DNA of 64,000 bases from Evansella clarkii (lineage in GTDB: Bacteria > Bacillota > Bacilli > Bacillales > Salisediminibacteriaceae). The stretch lies in contig NZ_KV917376.1 in assembly GCF_002019695.1 (NCBI RefSeq), positions 4,164,974 through 4,228,973 of the forward strand. Direction: 5' to 3'. Shown here piece after piece: positions 36,097 through 43,996 of this stretch. The notes under the pieces were generated by a model. The model ran no database searches. It was not told the DNA's origin and worked only from the letters and a program-made list of their open reading frames with translations. How positions within the stretch are numbered: the first letter of the stretch is position 1; each line of letters opens with the position of its first letter. The position numbers and the translations under genes were made by a program.

Positions 36097-37011
36097 TTAA
36101 GTATTTAATCTTGCAAACTGAATGGCCTCTCCAACATAGCCGTCGTTTTGTTCGATTGCTTTCAGTGCTTCTCTGAGATTTACCTTTGCTTCTACCATTA
36201 CAATGGCAGGTTTTACTTTCCATTGTGCCTCTTCCAGAACCTTCTGTGCTTCCTGGTAAGTAATATCCGTAAGCTCCATAAGTATAGATTTAGCCCGCTC
36301 TTTCAGCTTGTGGTTGCTCGCATGCAGGTCCACCATCAGGTTCTCATGTACTTTCCCCAGCTTTACCATCACAGTCGTGCTGATCATATTCAGTATCATT
36401 TTGTGGGCTGTAGCCGCTTTCATTCTTGTAGAACCTGTAAGCACTTCCGGACCTACCAGTACTTCGATTGGACAATCTGCTAATCTGCTTATCTCGGAAT
36501 CTCTGTTGCAGCTTAATGAAATAGTCTTAGCTCCTGCCTTGTTAGCATATTTCAAGGCTCCGATTGGGAAAGGTGTTCTGCCGCTTGCCGTAATTCCCAC
36601 CACAACATCGTTTTGCTTAAGATTTTTCGCTTTCATTTCCAGGATTGCCTGCTCTTCATCATCCTCTGAGCCTTCAACCGCATTCGTGAAAGCTCCTTTG
36701 CCACCGGCCATGACCGTCTGTACCATTTCAGGCGGAGTCATAAAGGTAGGCGGGCATTCTGAAGCATCAATCACACCAAGACGCCCGCTGGTACCTGCGC
36801 CTACATAAAATAACCGTCCACCACTTTTCAAAGATTCATAAACCAGCTCTACTGCTCGTTCCACAAAGGGAAGGACATCTTCCACTGCTGCAGCTACCTT
36901 TTTATCTTCATTATTGATCGTTTTGAGGATCCCCGTTGTAGGCATTTCACTCAGGTTCATGCTGTTTGGATTCCTGCTCTCTGTTTTAAGCCTTGACAGC
37001 TCTTTCACCAT
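36097..37011 (-). CDS. murQ: N-acetylmuramic acid 6-phosphate etherase MurQ
   Basis: A 304-residue SIS-domain etherase that converts MurNAc-6P to GlcNAc-6P and D-lactate in the cytosol. Signatures are TESRNPNSMNLSEM, YVGAGTSGRLGVIDASECPP and GSTRMKAATAHK, with the catalytic glutamate in the first of these regions (E of ASECPP). Length is as expected for MurQ (about 300). It starts 6 nt after the kinase stop, so the two are translated together. It provides the committed step of MurNAc use. Confidence 0.96.
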   Translation of the reverse strand: MVKELSRLKTESRNPNSMNLSEMPTTGILKTINNEDKKVAAAVEDVLPFVERAVELVYESLKSGGRLFYVGAGTSGRLGVIDASECPPTFMTPPEMVQTVMAGGKGAFTNAVEGSEDDEEQAILEMKAKNLKQNDVVVGITASGRTPFPIGALKYANKAGAKTISLSCNRDSEISRLADCPIEVLVGPEVLTGSTRMKAATAHKMILNMISTTVMVKLGKVHENLMVDLHASNHKLKERAKSILMELTDITYQEAQKVLEEAQWKVKPAIVMVEAKVNLREALKAIEQNDGYVGEAIQFARLNT

Positions 37012-37017
37012 GTCTCA

Positions 37018-37995
37018 TCACCTGACTTTTCTGTTCTTGTTATACTGTTCTTTCGCAATTGCAACCGCACCCTCAGCAGGGCTTTTACAGGGTATTGAAA
37101 ACTGTCCAAGGTTTCTTACCTGAAGCTGCTTCCTAAAAAATTCTGTTACAATCGACGAATGGGTAAATATGGAGCCTGTAACCATTACTGGGGTTGATTT
37201 ACTAAAGGTTTCCGACTGTTTATGCAGGCTTTCCACATGAATAATCAGTTCCTCAGCTGCTTCCTCTAAAATGCCGGTTGCCACTTTATCCCCTTTCGCA
37301 GAAGCTTCAATAACTACTTCAGCAAAGTTAGCGATGACTTTTTTATCCAGTGGCTGGGAATAAATAAAATTTCTTATTTCCCCTAACTCGGTCCAGCCGT
37401 ATTTTTCCTGTGCCATCTTAGTCATAATCGTTGGTTCCCCACGTAAGTCATACGCTCTTGTTAAATGGTTCAAAGCTTTGAGGCCAATCTGAAAGCCTCC
37501 TCCTTCATCCCCGAGAATATGACCCCACCCACCGCTTTTAAACGTCCTGCCGGAGGAAGCCATCCCAATAGAGTTTGAGCCGGTTCCTGAAATTACAAGA
37601 ATGCCTTCCTGTGCATCTGGCGGAAGTGCACCATGGAGAGCTACATATGTATCTGAATAAACAGAAATGGTAATACCTTCAGGAAATTTCAATTCATCAG
37701 CAGCTTCCTGAATGAGGGCTGCTGCCTGCTTTTCATCATCCGGCCTCCCCACACCTGCCAGGCCAGCGCATATGCCAGCGCAATGCCGAGGGGATAAGGA
37801 CCATTTTCCCATTCCTTCCTGGAACATTAGCTTCAGGCGGTTTTTCATTTCAGGGAAACTAACTGCATGGGGATTAGTCGCATCCCCTTTAATAGTGAAC
37901 TTACTATTTTCCGGAGATAGATGGCTGTCTCCGGCTGCACTGAACAAACAGGCTGTTTTTGTGCCCCCACCGTCAATGCCAATAAAATACTCCAT
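37018..37995 (-). CDS. murK: N-acetylmuramic acid / N-acetylglucosamine kinase (BadF/BadG-type, MurK-like)
   Basis: A 325-residue ASKHA-fold sugar kinase. The phosphate-1 loop is GIDGGGTKTACLF at the N-terminus, with an ILVISGTGSNSIG phosphate-2 region and a GDEGGGFQIG segment as in GlcNAc kinases. Paired with an ABC importer and MurQ, it should phosphorylate imported MurNAc at O6, replacing the PTS step done by MurP in subtilis; Clostridium MurK accepts both MurNAc and GlcNAc. CTGGAGG precedes the ATG. First gene of the operon, with a strong sigma-A promoter. The symbol is assigned by context. Confidence 0.87.
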   Translation of the reverse strand: MEYFIGIDGGGTKTACLFSAAGDSHLSPENSKFTIKGDATNPHAVSFPEMKNRLKLMFQEGMGKWSLSPRHCAGICAGLAGVGRPDDEKQAAALIQEAADELKFPEGITISVYSDTYVALHGALPPDAQEGILVISGTGSNSIGMASSGRTFKSGGWGHILGDEGGGFQIGLKALNHLTRAYDLRGEPTIMTKMAQEKYGWTELGEIRNFIYSQPLDKKVIANFAEVVIEASAKGDKVATGILEEAAEELIIHVESLHKQSETFSKSTPVMVTGSIFTHSSIVTEFFRKQLQVRNLGQFSIPCKSPAEGAVAIAKEQYNKNRKVR

Positions 37996-38032
37996 AATTA
38001 TCCTCCAGAGAATATTTGTTTAAGTTAAAGAA

Positions 38033-38061
38033 AGTATAATACCATTAAAATTTTTTGTCAA
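38033..38061 (-). promoter_or_regulatory. Sigma-A promoter of the murK operon
   Basis: TTGACA (38061-38056), 17-bp spacer, TATACT (38038-38033) on the minus strand, 38 bp before the murK ATG. Confidence 0.88.
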
Positions 38062-38071
38062 TATTCAGAAA

Positions 38072-38090
38072 AAATTTTGTAATAAAATTT
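38072..38090. promoter_or_regulatory. Candidate MurR operator
   Basis: Perfect inverted repeat AAATTTT-GTAAT-AAAATTT placed 10 bp upstream of the -35 box of the murK promoter. RpiR regulators bind AT-rich dyads of this kind, and murR is in the operon. Assignment is inferred. Confidence 0.55.
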
Positions 38091-38199
38091 CAGTTGCGAG
38101 GCACCGTGCTGAAATACCTCGCCATTCTCTGTGTCACAAACAATTCTGGAAAAAACGCTGGAGTTTGTTGATTTTAAAAAGTTATTTAAAACTACAAGA

Positions 38200-38221
38200 A
38201 AGGCCTGGGTATCCCAGCCTT
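38200..38221 (-). terminator. Hairpin after the pentapeptide / small ORF unit
   Basis: AAGGC-TGGG / CCCA-GCCTT with one bulge, followed on the minus strand by TTTCTTG. Confidence 0.6.
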
Positions 38222-38254
38222 CCTTGTTAATTGTTATGCTTATCTGCTTACGCC

Positions 38255-38399
38255 CTATATTGTAACCATGTCTTCATTCGGCCACTTTTCCAGTCTGTAT
38301 GCTATATCCCGGAAAGAGTATTCCTACTCGCTGCTGATTAAAAAGCTTTTTGTACAATTCCCCGGCAATCTTTAACAGACGTGTATCTCGCAGCTCCAT
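38255..38399 (-). pseudogene. Small frameshifted ORF after the pentapeptide gene
   Basis: The ATG at 38399 lies 5 nt after the pentapeptide stop and opens a 41-codon frame (MELRDTRLLKIAGELYKKLF) ending at 38274. In the adjacent frame EYSFRDIAYRLEKWPNEDM runs to a stop at 38255 and looks like the natural continuation of the same protein. One indel near 38325-38335 would restore a product of about 47 residues. I do not recognise a family. It could instead be a short intact peptide. Confidence 0.45.
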
Positions 38400-38404
38400 A
38401 CTAT

Positions 38405-39067
38405 TTATGTAATATCTTCTTCATGAGTTTCTCCATTTATTTTCAGACCGAGTGCCTTTGCAAATCCGACAGCCTGTTCAGCAGTTACAGTACAGCCTGT
38501 CAGCTTATCAAGCGACACATGAAGCCTCTCAAATTCACAGGTGCTTAAATCCACCTCTTCAAGAGAAGTGCCGGTATAGTTCACGTCGTTTATATCACAT
38601 TTTAAAAATGAAAGATACTTAAACTTTGCTTCAAAAAATTCAGCCTGATTGAGCTGACAGCCTTTAAATATTACGTTCTTCATATCCGAATAACCAAATG
38701 ATCCATACCTTGCCATACAATTGCTGAATAATACGTTACGAAGAGTACTATCTGCTGCATTAAACCCTATTAACTTAGAGTGCAGGAATTCTGTTCTGTG
38801 AATAAGTGCTTCTGTAAAATCAGCATTAGATAAATCACACTTCTCAAAAATAACATCCGTTAATTCAATACCCCGGAAGCTTACTTCTGTAAATTGAACA
38901 TTTCTGAAAATGACTTGAGAAGCCCTTAATTTATATATTTCCTCCCCATAAATTTCTGTATCCTCAATTATCACATTGCCTATGGAATTGTCTTCCATAC
39001 TATTAAATGAAGCAGAATTTAATGCTATTGGTATTTTCGGTCTGACAACTTTAGTTTTCCGAGTCAT
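38405..39067 (-). CDS. Pentapeptide-repeat protein
   Basis: A 220-residue protein built of A(D/N)LXX-like pentapeptides from about residue 30 to 185 (for example FRGIELTDVIFEKCDLSNADF), forming a right-handed quadrilateral beta helix. Some members mimic DNA and protect gyrase; most have no known role, and nothing here selects one. The N-terminal 20 residues are basic (TRKTKVVRPK). AAGGAGG precedes the ATG. It probably shares a transcript with the small ORF after it. Upstream lies dispersed element copy 2. Confidence 0.9.
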   Translation of the reverse strand: MTRKTKVVRPKIPIALNSASFNSMEDNSIGNVIIEDTEIYGEEIYKLRASQVIFRNVQFTEVSFRGIELTDVIFEKCDLSNADFTEALIHRTEFLHSKLIGFNAADSTLRNVLFSNCMARYGSFGYSDMKNVIFKGCQLNQAEFFEAKFKYLSFLKCDINDVNYTGTSLEEVDLSTCEFERLHVSLDKLTGCTVTAEQAVGFAKALGLKINGETHEEDIT

Positions 39068-39175
39068 TTGCTTCCTCCTTTCCTTTACTTAACCGTACAA
39101 AGGTAAAATTTCAGCATAAATCTCCATTCTTTTTGAATGATAAAGGAATTCTATTCCAGGTGATAGAATAGTATC

Positions 39176-39332
39176 AAGTGAACCTTCCATCTGTGGGGGG
39201 ATTCATCCCCCACTGATTGTTAGTTGAACCAATCGGGATGTTAGCGTCCGTTATCTCACGCATAAAGAACATCTTCGCTTCCACTTATGTTTAGAGGCGG
39301 GAGTTTTACGGACCGTTACAGCGGGATAAATA
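39176..39332 (+). repeat. Structured dispersed element, copy 2
   Basis: About 155 bp, same layout and orientation as the copies at 28524 and 51051. The first hairpin here has one T-T mismatch, and the second stem CGTCCGT / ACGGAC is preserved. It ends only 24 bp before the glycerophosphodiesterase start and could be part of its leader. Confidence 0.85.
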
Positions 39333-39356
39333 TTCTATATGAAGGAGTTGCTTGAT

Positions 39357-40109
39357 TTGGCTGGCAAAACACAGATTTTTGGACACAGGGGATCTGCTGG
39401 TACACATCCTGAAAACACGCTGGTATCATTCCAGGCTGCATCAGAGGCGGGAGCAGATGGAATAGAACTTGATATTCAGCTGACTAAAGACCGCATACCA
39501 GTAATTATCCATGACGAAACAATTGACCGCACTACAGACGGAACAGGCTGGGTGAAAGATTTTACATACGACGAACTGAAAGAATTTGATGCTGGTTCGA
39601 AATTCCATAAAGATTTTAAGGGAGAAACTGTCCCCTCACTGGAAGAGTTCCTTGACTGGGCAGCGGATAAAAGCCTTCTGCTAAACCTTGAGCTTAAAAA
39701 CGGAATTGTCCGTTATCCTGGACTGGAAAAAATGGTTCTGCAGCTTGCAGGCAAATATCAGCTTAAAGACAGAATGATAATCTCATCTTTCAACCATTAC
39801 AGTTTAAAAGAAATCCGCAAGCTTGACCAGGAAATAGAAACAGCTGTGCTGTTTATGGAAGGTCTTTATGAACCATGGAATTACGCAAAAACAGTAGAAG
39901 CTCAGGCTCTTCATTGTTTTCTTCCTGTTGCTGTTCCTGAACTGCTGGCGGGCGCAGCAGAAGCCCGGATGCCTGTCCGGCCGTTTACAGTGAATGAAGA
40001 AAAGCATATAGACTCACTGATCAATGCAGGCTGTTCAGCTATTATTACTGACTGGCCTGAAAAAGCTTTAAGAATACGGCAAGACCTCACCCACTCCGGA
40101 CAGGAATAA
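39357..40109 (+). CDS. Glycerophosphodiester phosphodiesterase (GDPD/UgpQ type)
   Basis: About 250 residues; cleaves glycerophosphodiesters to glycerol-3-phosphate and an alcohol. The catalytic motif GHRGSAGTHPENT carries the active-site histidine and arginine, followed by GIELDIQLTKD (metal ligands E and D) and HDETIDRTTDGTG (second histidine). TTG 39357 has AAGGAG 9 nt upstream, whereas the ATG at 39339 has no ribosome binding site. There is no signal peptide, so it is cytosolic. It is cotranscribed with the MFS transporter that follows by 24 nt. Confidence 0.92.
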   Translation: MAGKTQIFGHRGSAGTHPENTLVSFQAASEAGADGIELDIQLTKDRIPVIIHDETIDRTTDGTGWVKDFTYDELKEFDAGSKFHKDFKGETVPSLEEFLDWAADKSLLLNLELKNGIVRYPGLEKMVLQLAGKYQLKDRMIISSFNHYSLKEIRKLDQEIETAVLFMEGLYEPWNYAKTVEAQALHCFLPVAVPELLAGAAEARMPVRPFTVNEEKHIDSLINAGCSAIITDWPEKALRIRQDLTHSGQE

Positions 40110-40133
40110 AAATCAATTGTGGAGGTGCGTCAC

Positions 40134-41414
40134 TTGAAAGAGAAGCAGCCCTTTTCCTATGGTAAAATTTTTGTGATCGGAAGCGGATTTTTTGCTTTAA
40201 TGTTAATCTGGACCTTCTACAATGCCTATATGCCGCTTATCCTTGGGGACTTTATCGAAAGCCGTGCAATTCGCGGAGCTATTATGGGTCTTGATAACCT
40301 CCTGGCAGTATTGCTTATTCCCGTAATCGGGGCCTGGTCAGACAGAGTCGACACTCGTATTGGCAACAGGCTTCCGTTTATTGTCGTCGGTATGCCTGTT
40401 GCAGCTATATTTTTTATTCTTATCCCATACGGGGCCCAGGTAACTCTGTGGGTACTTCTTGTTATTGATATTATATTCCTTCTTGCAATGACAATTTATC
40501 GTGCGCCGGTTATTGCGCTCATGCCCGATCATACTCCAACGGAAAGGCGGTCGACAGCTAACGGGATTATAAATTTAATGGGAGGTGTTGGAGCAATAAT
40601 TGCTCTTTTCGGCCTGTCAGCGCTCTACGGTATCGACAGGGCATATCCTTTTGCTATTGCCGGCCTGCTTCTCTTTTTGTCCTTCCTGCTCCTTTATTTT
40701 ACTGTGGACAGAAACCCGCCATATGTCGGTTCCTCTAAAGATGAAATGGAAGAAACGATGGCATCTGAGTCATTCTTCAAAGGGTTGAGTCATTTGAAAA
40801 AGCCCGAATTCAGGGGGCATCTTTTCATTCTCACAGCTATTTTTTTATACTTTATCGGTTATTCCGGAGTGGAAGCACAATTCACGGTGTATGCTGTGGA
40901 ATACCTAAATATGGAAGGAAGTGCAGCAGGCTTTACGCTTGGTTTTTTCAGCCTGGCCTTTGTTATTTTCGCCGTCCCTGCTGGTTTGCTCGGCAGTAAA
41001 CTTGGCAAAACCCCCATTATGCTGCTGGGTCTGATAGCCCTTCCGCTCATATTTATCTGCATACCTTTCCTGCCATTGTTAAGTTCTCCTTTCCCAGTTG
41101 TTAACCAGGTGCTCTTACTTCAGATTGTTCTGTTTACTGGTGGAGTTGCCTGGGCTTTAATAAATGTTCAGGCATATCCTCTTGTAGCCGATCTAGGTGG
41201 GAAAAATAAAATTGGTTATTTTACTGGGCTGTATTATTTATTCTCCATGGCGTCCTCAATTATCGCTCCGGCATTTCTGGGACTTCTAATGGATATATTC
41301 ACGCATCCAGCTCTCTTTTTCGGTGCCGCCGCAAGTTTCCTTGCTGGATTTTACTTTTTGAGAAAAGGAAGCATACTTATTAGAAAACAAGATAAAAAGG
41401 CAGCTTCCGCATAA
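40134..41414 (+). CDS. MFS transporter (SLC45 / GPH-like)
   Basis: About 426 residues with twelve predicted membrane helices. The loop GAWSDRVDTRIGNRLPFI after helix 2 matches the glycoside-pentoside-hexuronide / SLC45-type motif A (D-R-x-x-x-R-x-G-R). TTG 40134 has GGAGG 8 nt upstream. It lies just after the glycerophosphodiesterase gene, so import of a glycerophosphodiester or glycerol-linked sugar is plausible, but the substrate is not shown by sequence. Confidence 0.87.
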   Translation: MKEKQPFSYGKIFVIGSGFFALMLIWTFYNAYMPLILGDFIESRAIRGAIMGLDNLLAVLLIPVIGAWSDRVDTRIGNRLPFIVVGMPVAAIFFILIPYGAQVTLWVLLVIDIIFLLAMTIYRAPVIALMPDHTPTERRSTANGIINLMGGVGAIIALFGLSALYGIDRAYPFAIAGLLLFLSFLLLYFTVDRNPPYVGSSKDEMEETMASESFFKGLSHLKKPEFRGHLFILTAIFLYFIGYSGVEAQFTVYAVEYLNMEGSAAGFTLGFFSLAFVIFAVPAGLLGSKLGKTPIMLLGLIALPLIFICIPFLPLLSSPFPVVNQVLLLQIVLFTGGVAWALINVQAYPLVADLGGKNKIGYFTGLYYLFSMASSIIAPAFLGLLMDIFTHPALFFGAAASFLAGFYFLRKGSILIRKQDKKAASA

Positions 41415-41461
41415 CGTTTTATTTTTTACCGGGCCTGTCATGATGATCTGTCCTAAAAATA

Positions 41462-41513
41462 AAAACGGCTGCCCCTTCATTCCTCTTGTTTAAGAATGTC
41501 AGGACAGCCTTTT
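41462..41513. terminator. Bidirectional terminator between MFS and prs-like genes
   Basis: AAAACGGCTG / CAGCCTTTT outer stem with an inner CATTC / GAATG pair. Lies between convergent genes. Confidence 0.72.
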
Positions 41514-41521
41514 AATTCCCT

Positions 41522-42472
41522 TTAATCAAATAAAGTACTTACTGATTTGTTATGTTGTACTCTCAATATTGCTTCTGCCAGTAATGGGGCAACGGAAAGA
41601 GCTGTATGTTTTTCAATTCGTTTCTGGTCGGGAATATGGATAGTGTTCGTTGTGACAAGCTCTTTAAGTTCTGAATTCTGCACCCAGTCAGGAGCAGGTC
41701 CGGAAAGTACAGGATGAGTACAGCAAGCATAAACTTCCTTCGCACCCTTTTCCATCAGAGCCGCAGCACCTGTAGTGATCGTTCTGGCTGTATCTACCAT
41801 ATCATCAATGATAATCGCACTCTTCCCTTTAATTTCCCCAATTATATCAATGCTTTCAATAATATTTGGTTCTCTCGATCTCTTTTTATCAATAAACGCA
41901 ATGGAAGCACCAAGACGGTTGGCAAGCTGCCTGGATCGTGTTACTCCAGCATTTTCCGGAGCTACCACTACAATTTCTTCCAGTTTCTTTTCCGTGAAAT
42001 ATTTGGCCATCAAAGGGAATACTTCAAGCTTGTCTACTGGGATATTAAAGAAGCCCTGCACTTGCGGTGCGTGTATATCAACAGAAATGACCCGGTCTGC
42101 ACCGGCGGCTTCGATTAAGTTCGCGATTAGCTTAGCTGTTATAGGTTCTCTGGACCTTGCTTTCCTGTCCTGCCTCGAATACCCGTAATACGGAATTACT
42201 ACATTAATAGTTTTCGCGGAAGCCCGCTTAACCGCGTCAATCATAATCAATAGTTCCATTAAATATTCATTGCCGGGCTCAGAAGTGGACTGAATTAAGT
42301 ATACATCACATCCTCTGATACTTTCCTCGATATTCATCTGTATTTCCCCGTCACTGAATCTCTTTATCGTACTTTTGCCCATATTGATTCCAATATGGTC
42401 TACTATTTCCCTGGCGAGAGCTGGGTTTGAGTTCAAAGTAAAAACCCGCATATTTGAAATATCTGAACTCAT
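41522..42472 (-). CDS. Ribose-phosphate pyrophosphokinase paralogue
   Basis: A 316-residue PRPP synthetase homologue; the enzyme makes PRPP from ribose-5-phosphate and [27 protein letters not shown] and [13 protein letters not shown] are standard. Differences from the canonical Bacillus enzyme are [10 protein letters not shown] for [20 protein letters not shown] for IDKRRPRPN, and [10 protein letters not shown] for IDDIIDTAGT in the phosphate-binding loop. The main prs usually sits with glmU and ctc, so this is probably a second copy. It is monocistronic with a CGAAC half-site upstream that might be a PurBox. Activity should be retained or altered; I cannot tell. Confidence 0.88.
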   Translation of the reverse strand: MSSDISNMRVFTLNSNPALAREIVDHIGINMGKSTIKRFSDGEIQMNIEESIRGCDVYLIQSTSEPGNEYLMELLIMIDAVKRASAKTINVVIPYYGYSRQDRKARSREPITAKLIANLIEAAGADRVISVDIHAPQVQGFFNIPVDKLEVFPLMAKYFTEKKLEEIVVVAPENAGVTRSRQLANRLGASIAFIDKKRSREPNIIESIDIIGEIKGKSAIIIDDMVDTARTITTGAAALMEKGAKEVYACCTHPVLSGPAPDWVQNSELKELVTTNTIHIPDQKRIEKHTALSVAPLLAEAILRVQHNKSVSTLFD

Positions 42473-42722
42473 ATTAACGCCTCCAATTTGAATTATTTAT
42501 AAAAAATGTTCAGTTGTCAGTTCTTTAAGTTCGAATAAGAGCAAGCCTGTTATTAAGCAGGTTATAAGAAGTTTTCCTATTTTCAGCGGAGCAGCAATTA
42601 TGTATTCATTAAAAAGCCTGCAATTATGTGCTAGTTGTAATTATAATATAAAAAGTAACCTCGTGATAGTAATATCCATTCCTCTTTTGTTTGACCACAC
42701 CCAGTTCTTTTACATATGAAAA

Positions 42723-42748
42723 AACCATGCCTCAATGCGGACATGGTA
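42723..42748 (-). terminator. Terminator of the coiled-coil protein gene
   Basis: ACCATG-CC / GG-CATGGT stem on the minus strand with a TTTTTTC tail, 15 bp past the stop. Confidence 0.78.
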
Positions 42749-42761
42749 TGGAGCGCTCAAA

Positions 42762-43517
42762 TTATTGTTTACTAACCACCTCGTTTAATTCAATTAGTTT
42801 ATGGAGATAAGTTACATTCCCTCGAAGCTCCTCAAGCATAGCTGTAAGGTGTTTTTGTTCTTCAAGCTGCCTTTCTTCCATTTCTATATAATGCTCCCTT
42901 AATTTAAAGAGCAAATCATTGTTTGCCTTGCTGTTTTGAAGATGTATATCATTCGATTCTTCCATGTCTGCTTTTGTTTCATTGAGTTTCATTAAGATAT
43001 TAGTTATTTCCTCTTTTTGCTCCTCCTGTACATCTTCAATTTTCCTGCCTAATTTCTCCATGATAACTTTTAAAATCTCATATTCATTGGCCATATTTAT
43101 TTTAGACATTTCCTGATCTGCTTTTAGTTCATCAAATTTGCTCTGAATAAACCTTATCTGGCCCGCTATTTTCTTCTGTTGTTTTTTCTGCAGTTCGTAT
43201 AAGTTCTGCTGCATCATTTCTAACGACTTTTGCTGCTGTGTGCTTAAACTGTTCACTCTGGAACTGAGATTGCCTAATTCTTCTTCCTGAGTTTCCTTAA
43301 GCGTTGAAGCTACACTATACAGATCTTCTGTCTGTGCACCGATTTTTTCTGTAGACTTTAATAGTCCGTCGATGTTCTCTTTGATTAAAGTATTGGTGGA
43401 CTCAAGACTTGCAATCGACTTTAAAACTTTATTGCTGTAAAAGTGCTGCTGGTTGCTGCTGTTAGTCTCTTTTTTTCTGAACAAGCCAGGCACAGCTTTA
43501 AAGAAAATATTTTTCAT
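42762..43517 (-). CDS. Coiled-coil hypothetical protein, 251 aa
   Basis: Glutamine-, glutamate- and lysine-rich protein that is almost wholly helical; heptads run from about residue 28 to 245. There is no membrane segment or catalytic motif. The N-terminal 20 residues (NIFFKAVPGLFRKK) are basic and hydrophobic and may bind a membrane or partner. GGGGG precedes the ATG. Monocistronic. Similar proteins with this opening occur in bacilli without assigned function. The 480-bp gap up to 43996 contains no other gene I can see. Confidence 0.75.
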   Translation of the reverse strand: MKNIFFKAVPGLFRKKETNSSNQQHFYSNKVLKSIASLESTNTLIKENIDGLLKSTEKIGAQTEDLYSVASTLKETQEEELGNLSSRVNSLSTQQQKSLEMMQQNLYELQKKQQKKIAGQIRFIQSKFDELKADQEMSKINMANEYEILKVIMEKLGRKIEDVQEEQKEEITNILMKLNETKADMEESNDIHLQNSKANNDLLFKLREHYIEMEERQLEEQKHLTAMLEELRGNVTYLHKLIELNEVVSKQ

Positions 43518-43932
43518 TATACCCCCGCCATTTTGGATTTTTTAAAACAGGGACTGGAGTCTCCCTTTATAAACGTGAAAATCAGATTCATGCAGTATCC
43601 CTTCAAGTTACCCGCTCATAACAACTTGTTAAAACGTCTTGGCTAAAAAACGTGATAACTGCCCCCTCCTTTTACTGTATGAATCGTACATATAAAGTGA
43701 CAGTGAATATTAAAGTGCAGTTGCTTCGATTTAGAAGATCATTGCCCTCTCTTCTGTCCAGTTTTGTTATAAAACTTTGAATCTGAGCTAGTTTCCAATG
43801 AAATATCTTATATTTTATTTATTTATCAGTTGTGTTATTCTCCTGTATAAGTTATTTTTCTAATTATTTTCCATGTTTATTTATTTAATATTAAATACGG
43901 TATGTGAAATATTATGGCTGGTAGTAAAGAAA

Positions 43933-43956
43933 CACCTGCTGACAATACAGCAGGTG
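43933..43956 (-). terminator. Terminator of the ketone-body operon
   Basis: Perfect 9-bp stem CACCTGCTG / CAGCAGGTG, then TTTCTTT on the minus strand, 40 bp past the gntP-like stop. Confidence 0.85.
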
Positions 43957-43996
43957 CGGATAGTGGTAACTATGCCATGGAGCATACTTCAGTTTT

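Noticed and set aside
42480-42540. PurBox upstream of the prs-like gene
   Set aside because: Only one CGAAC half-site is visible; PurR normally needs a tandem pair, so I did not annotate it.
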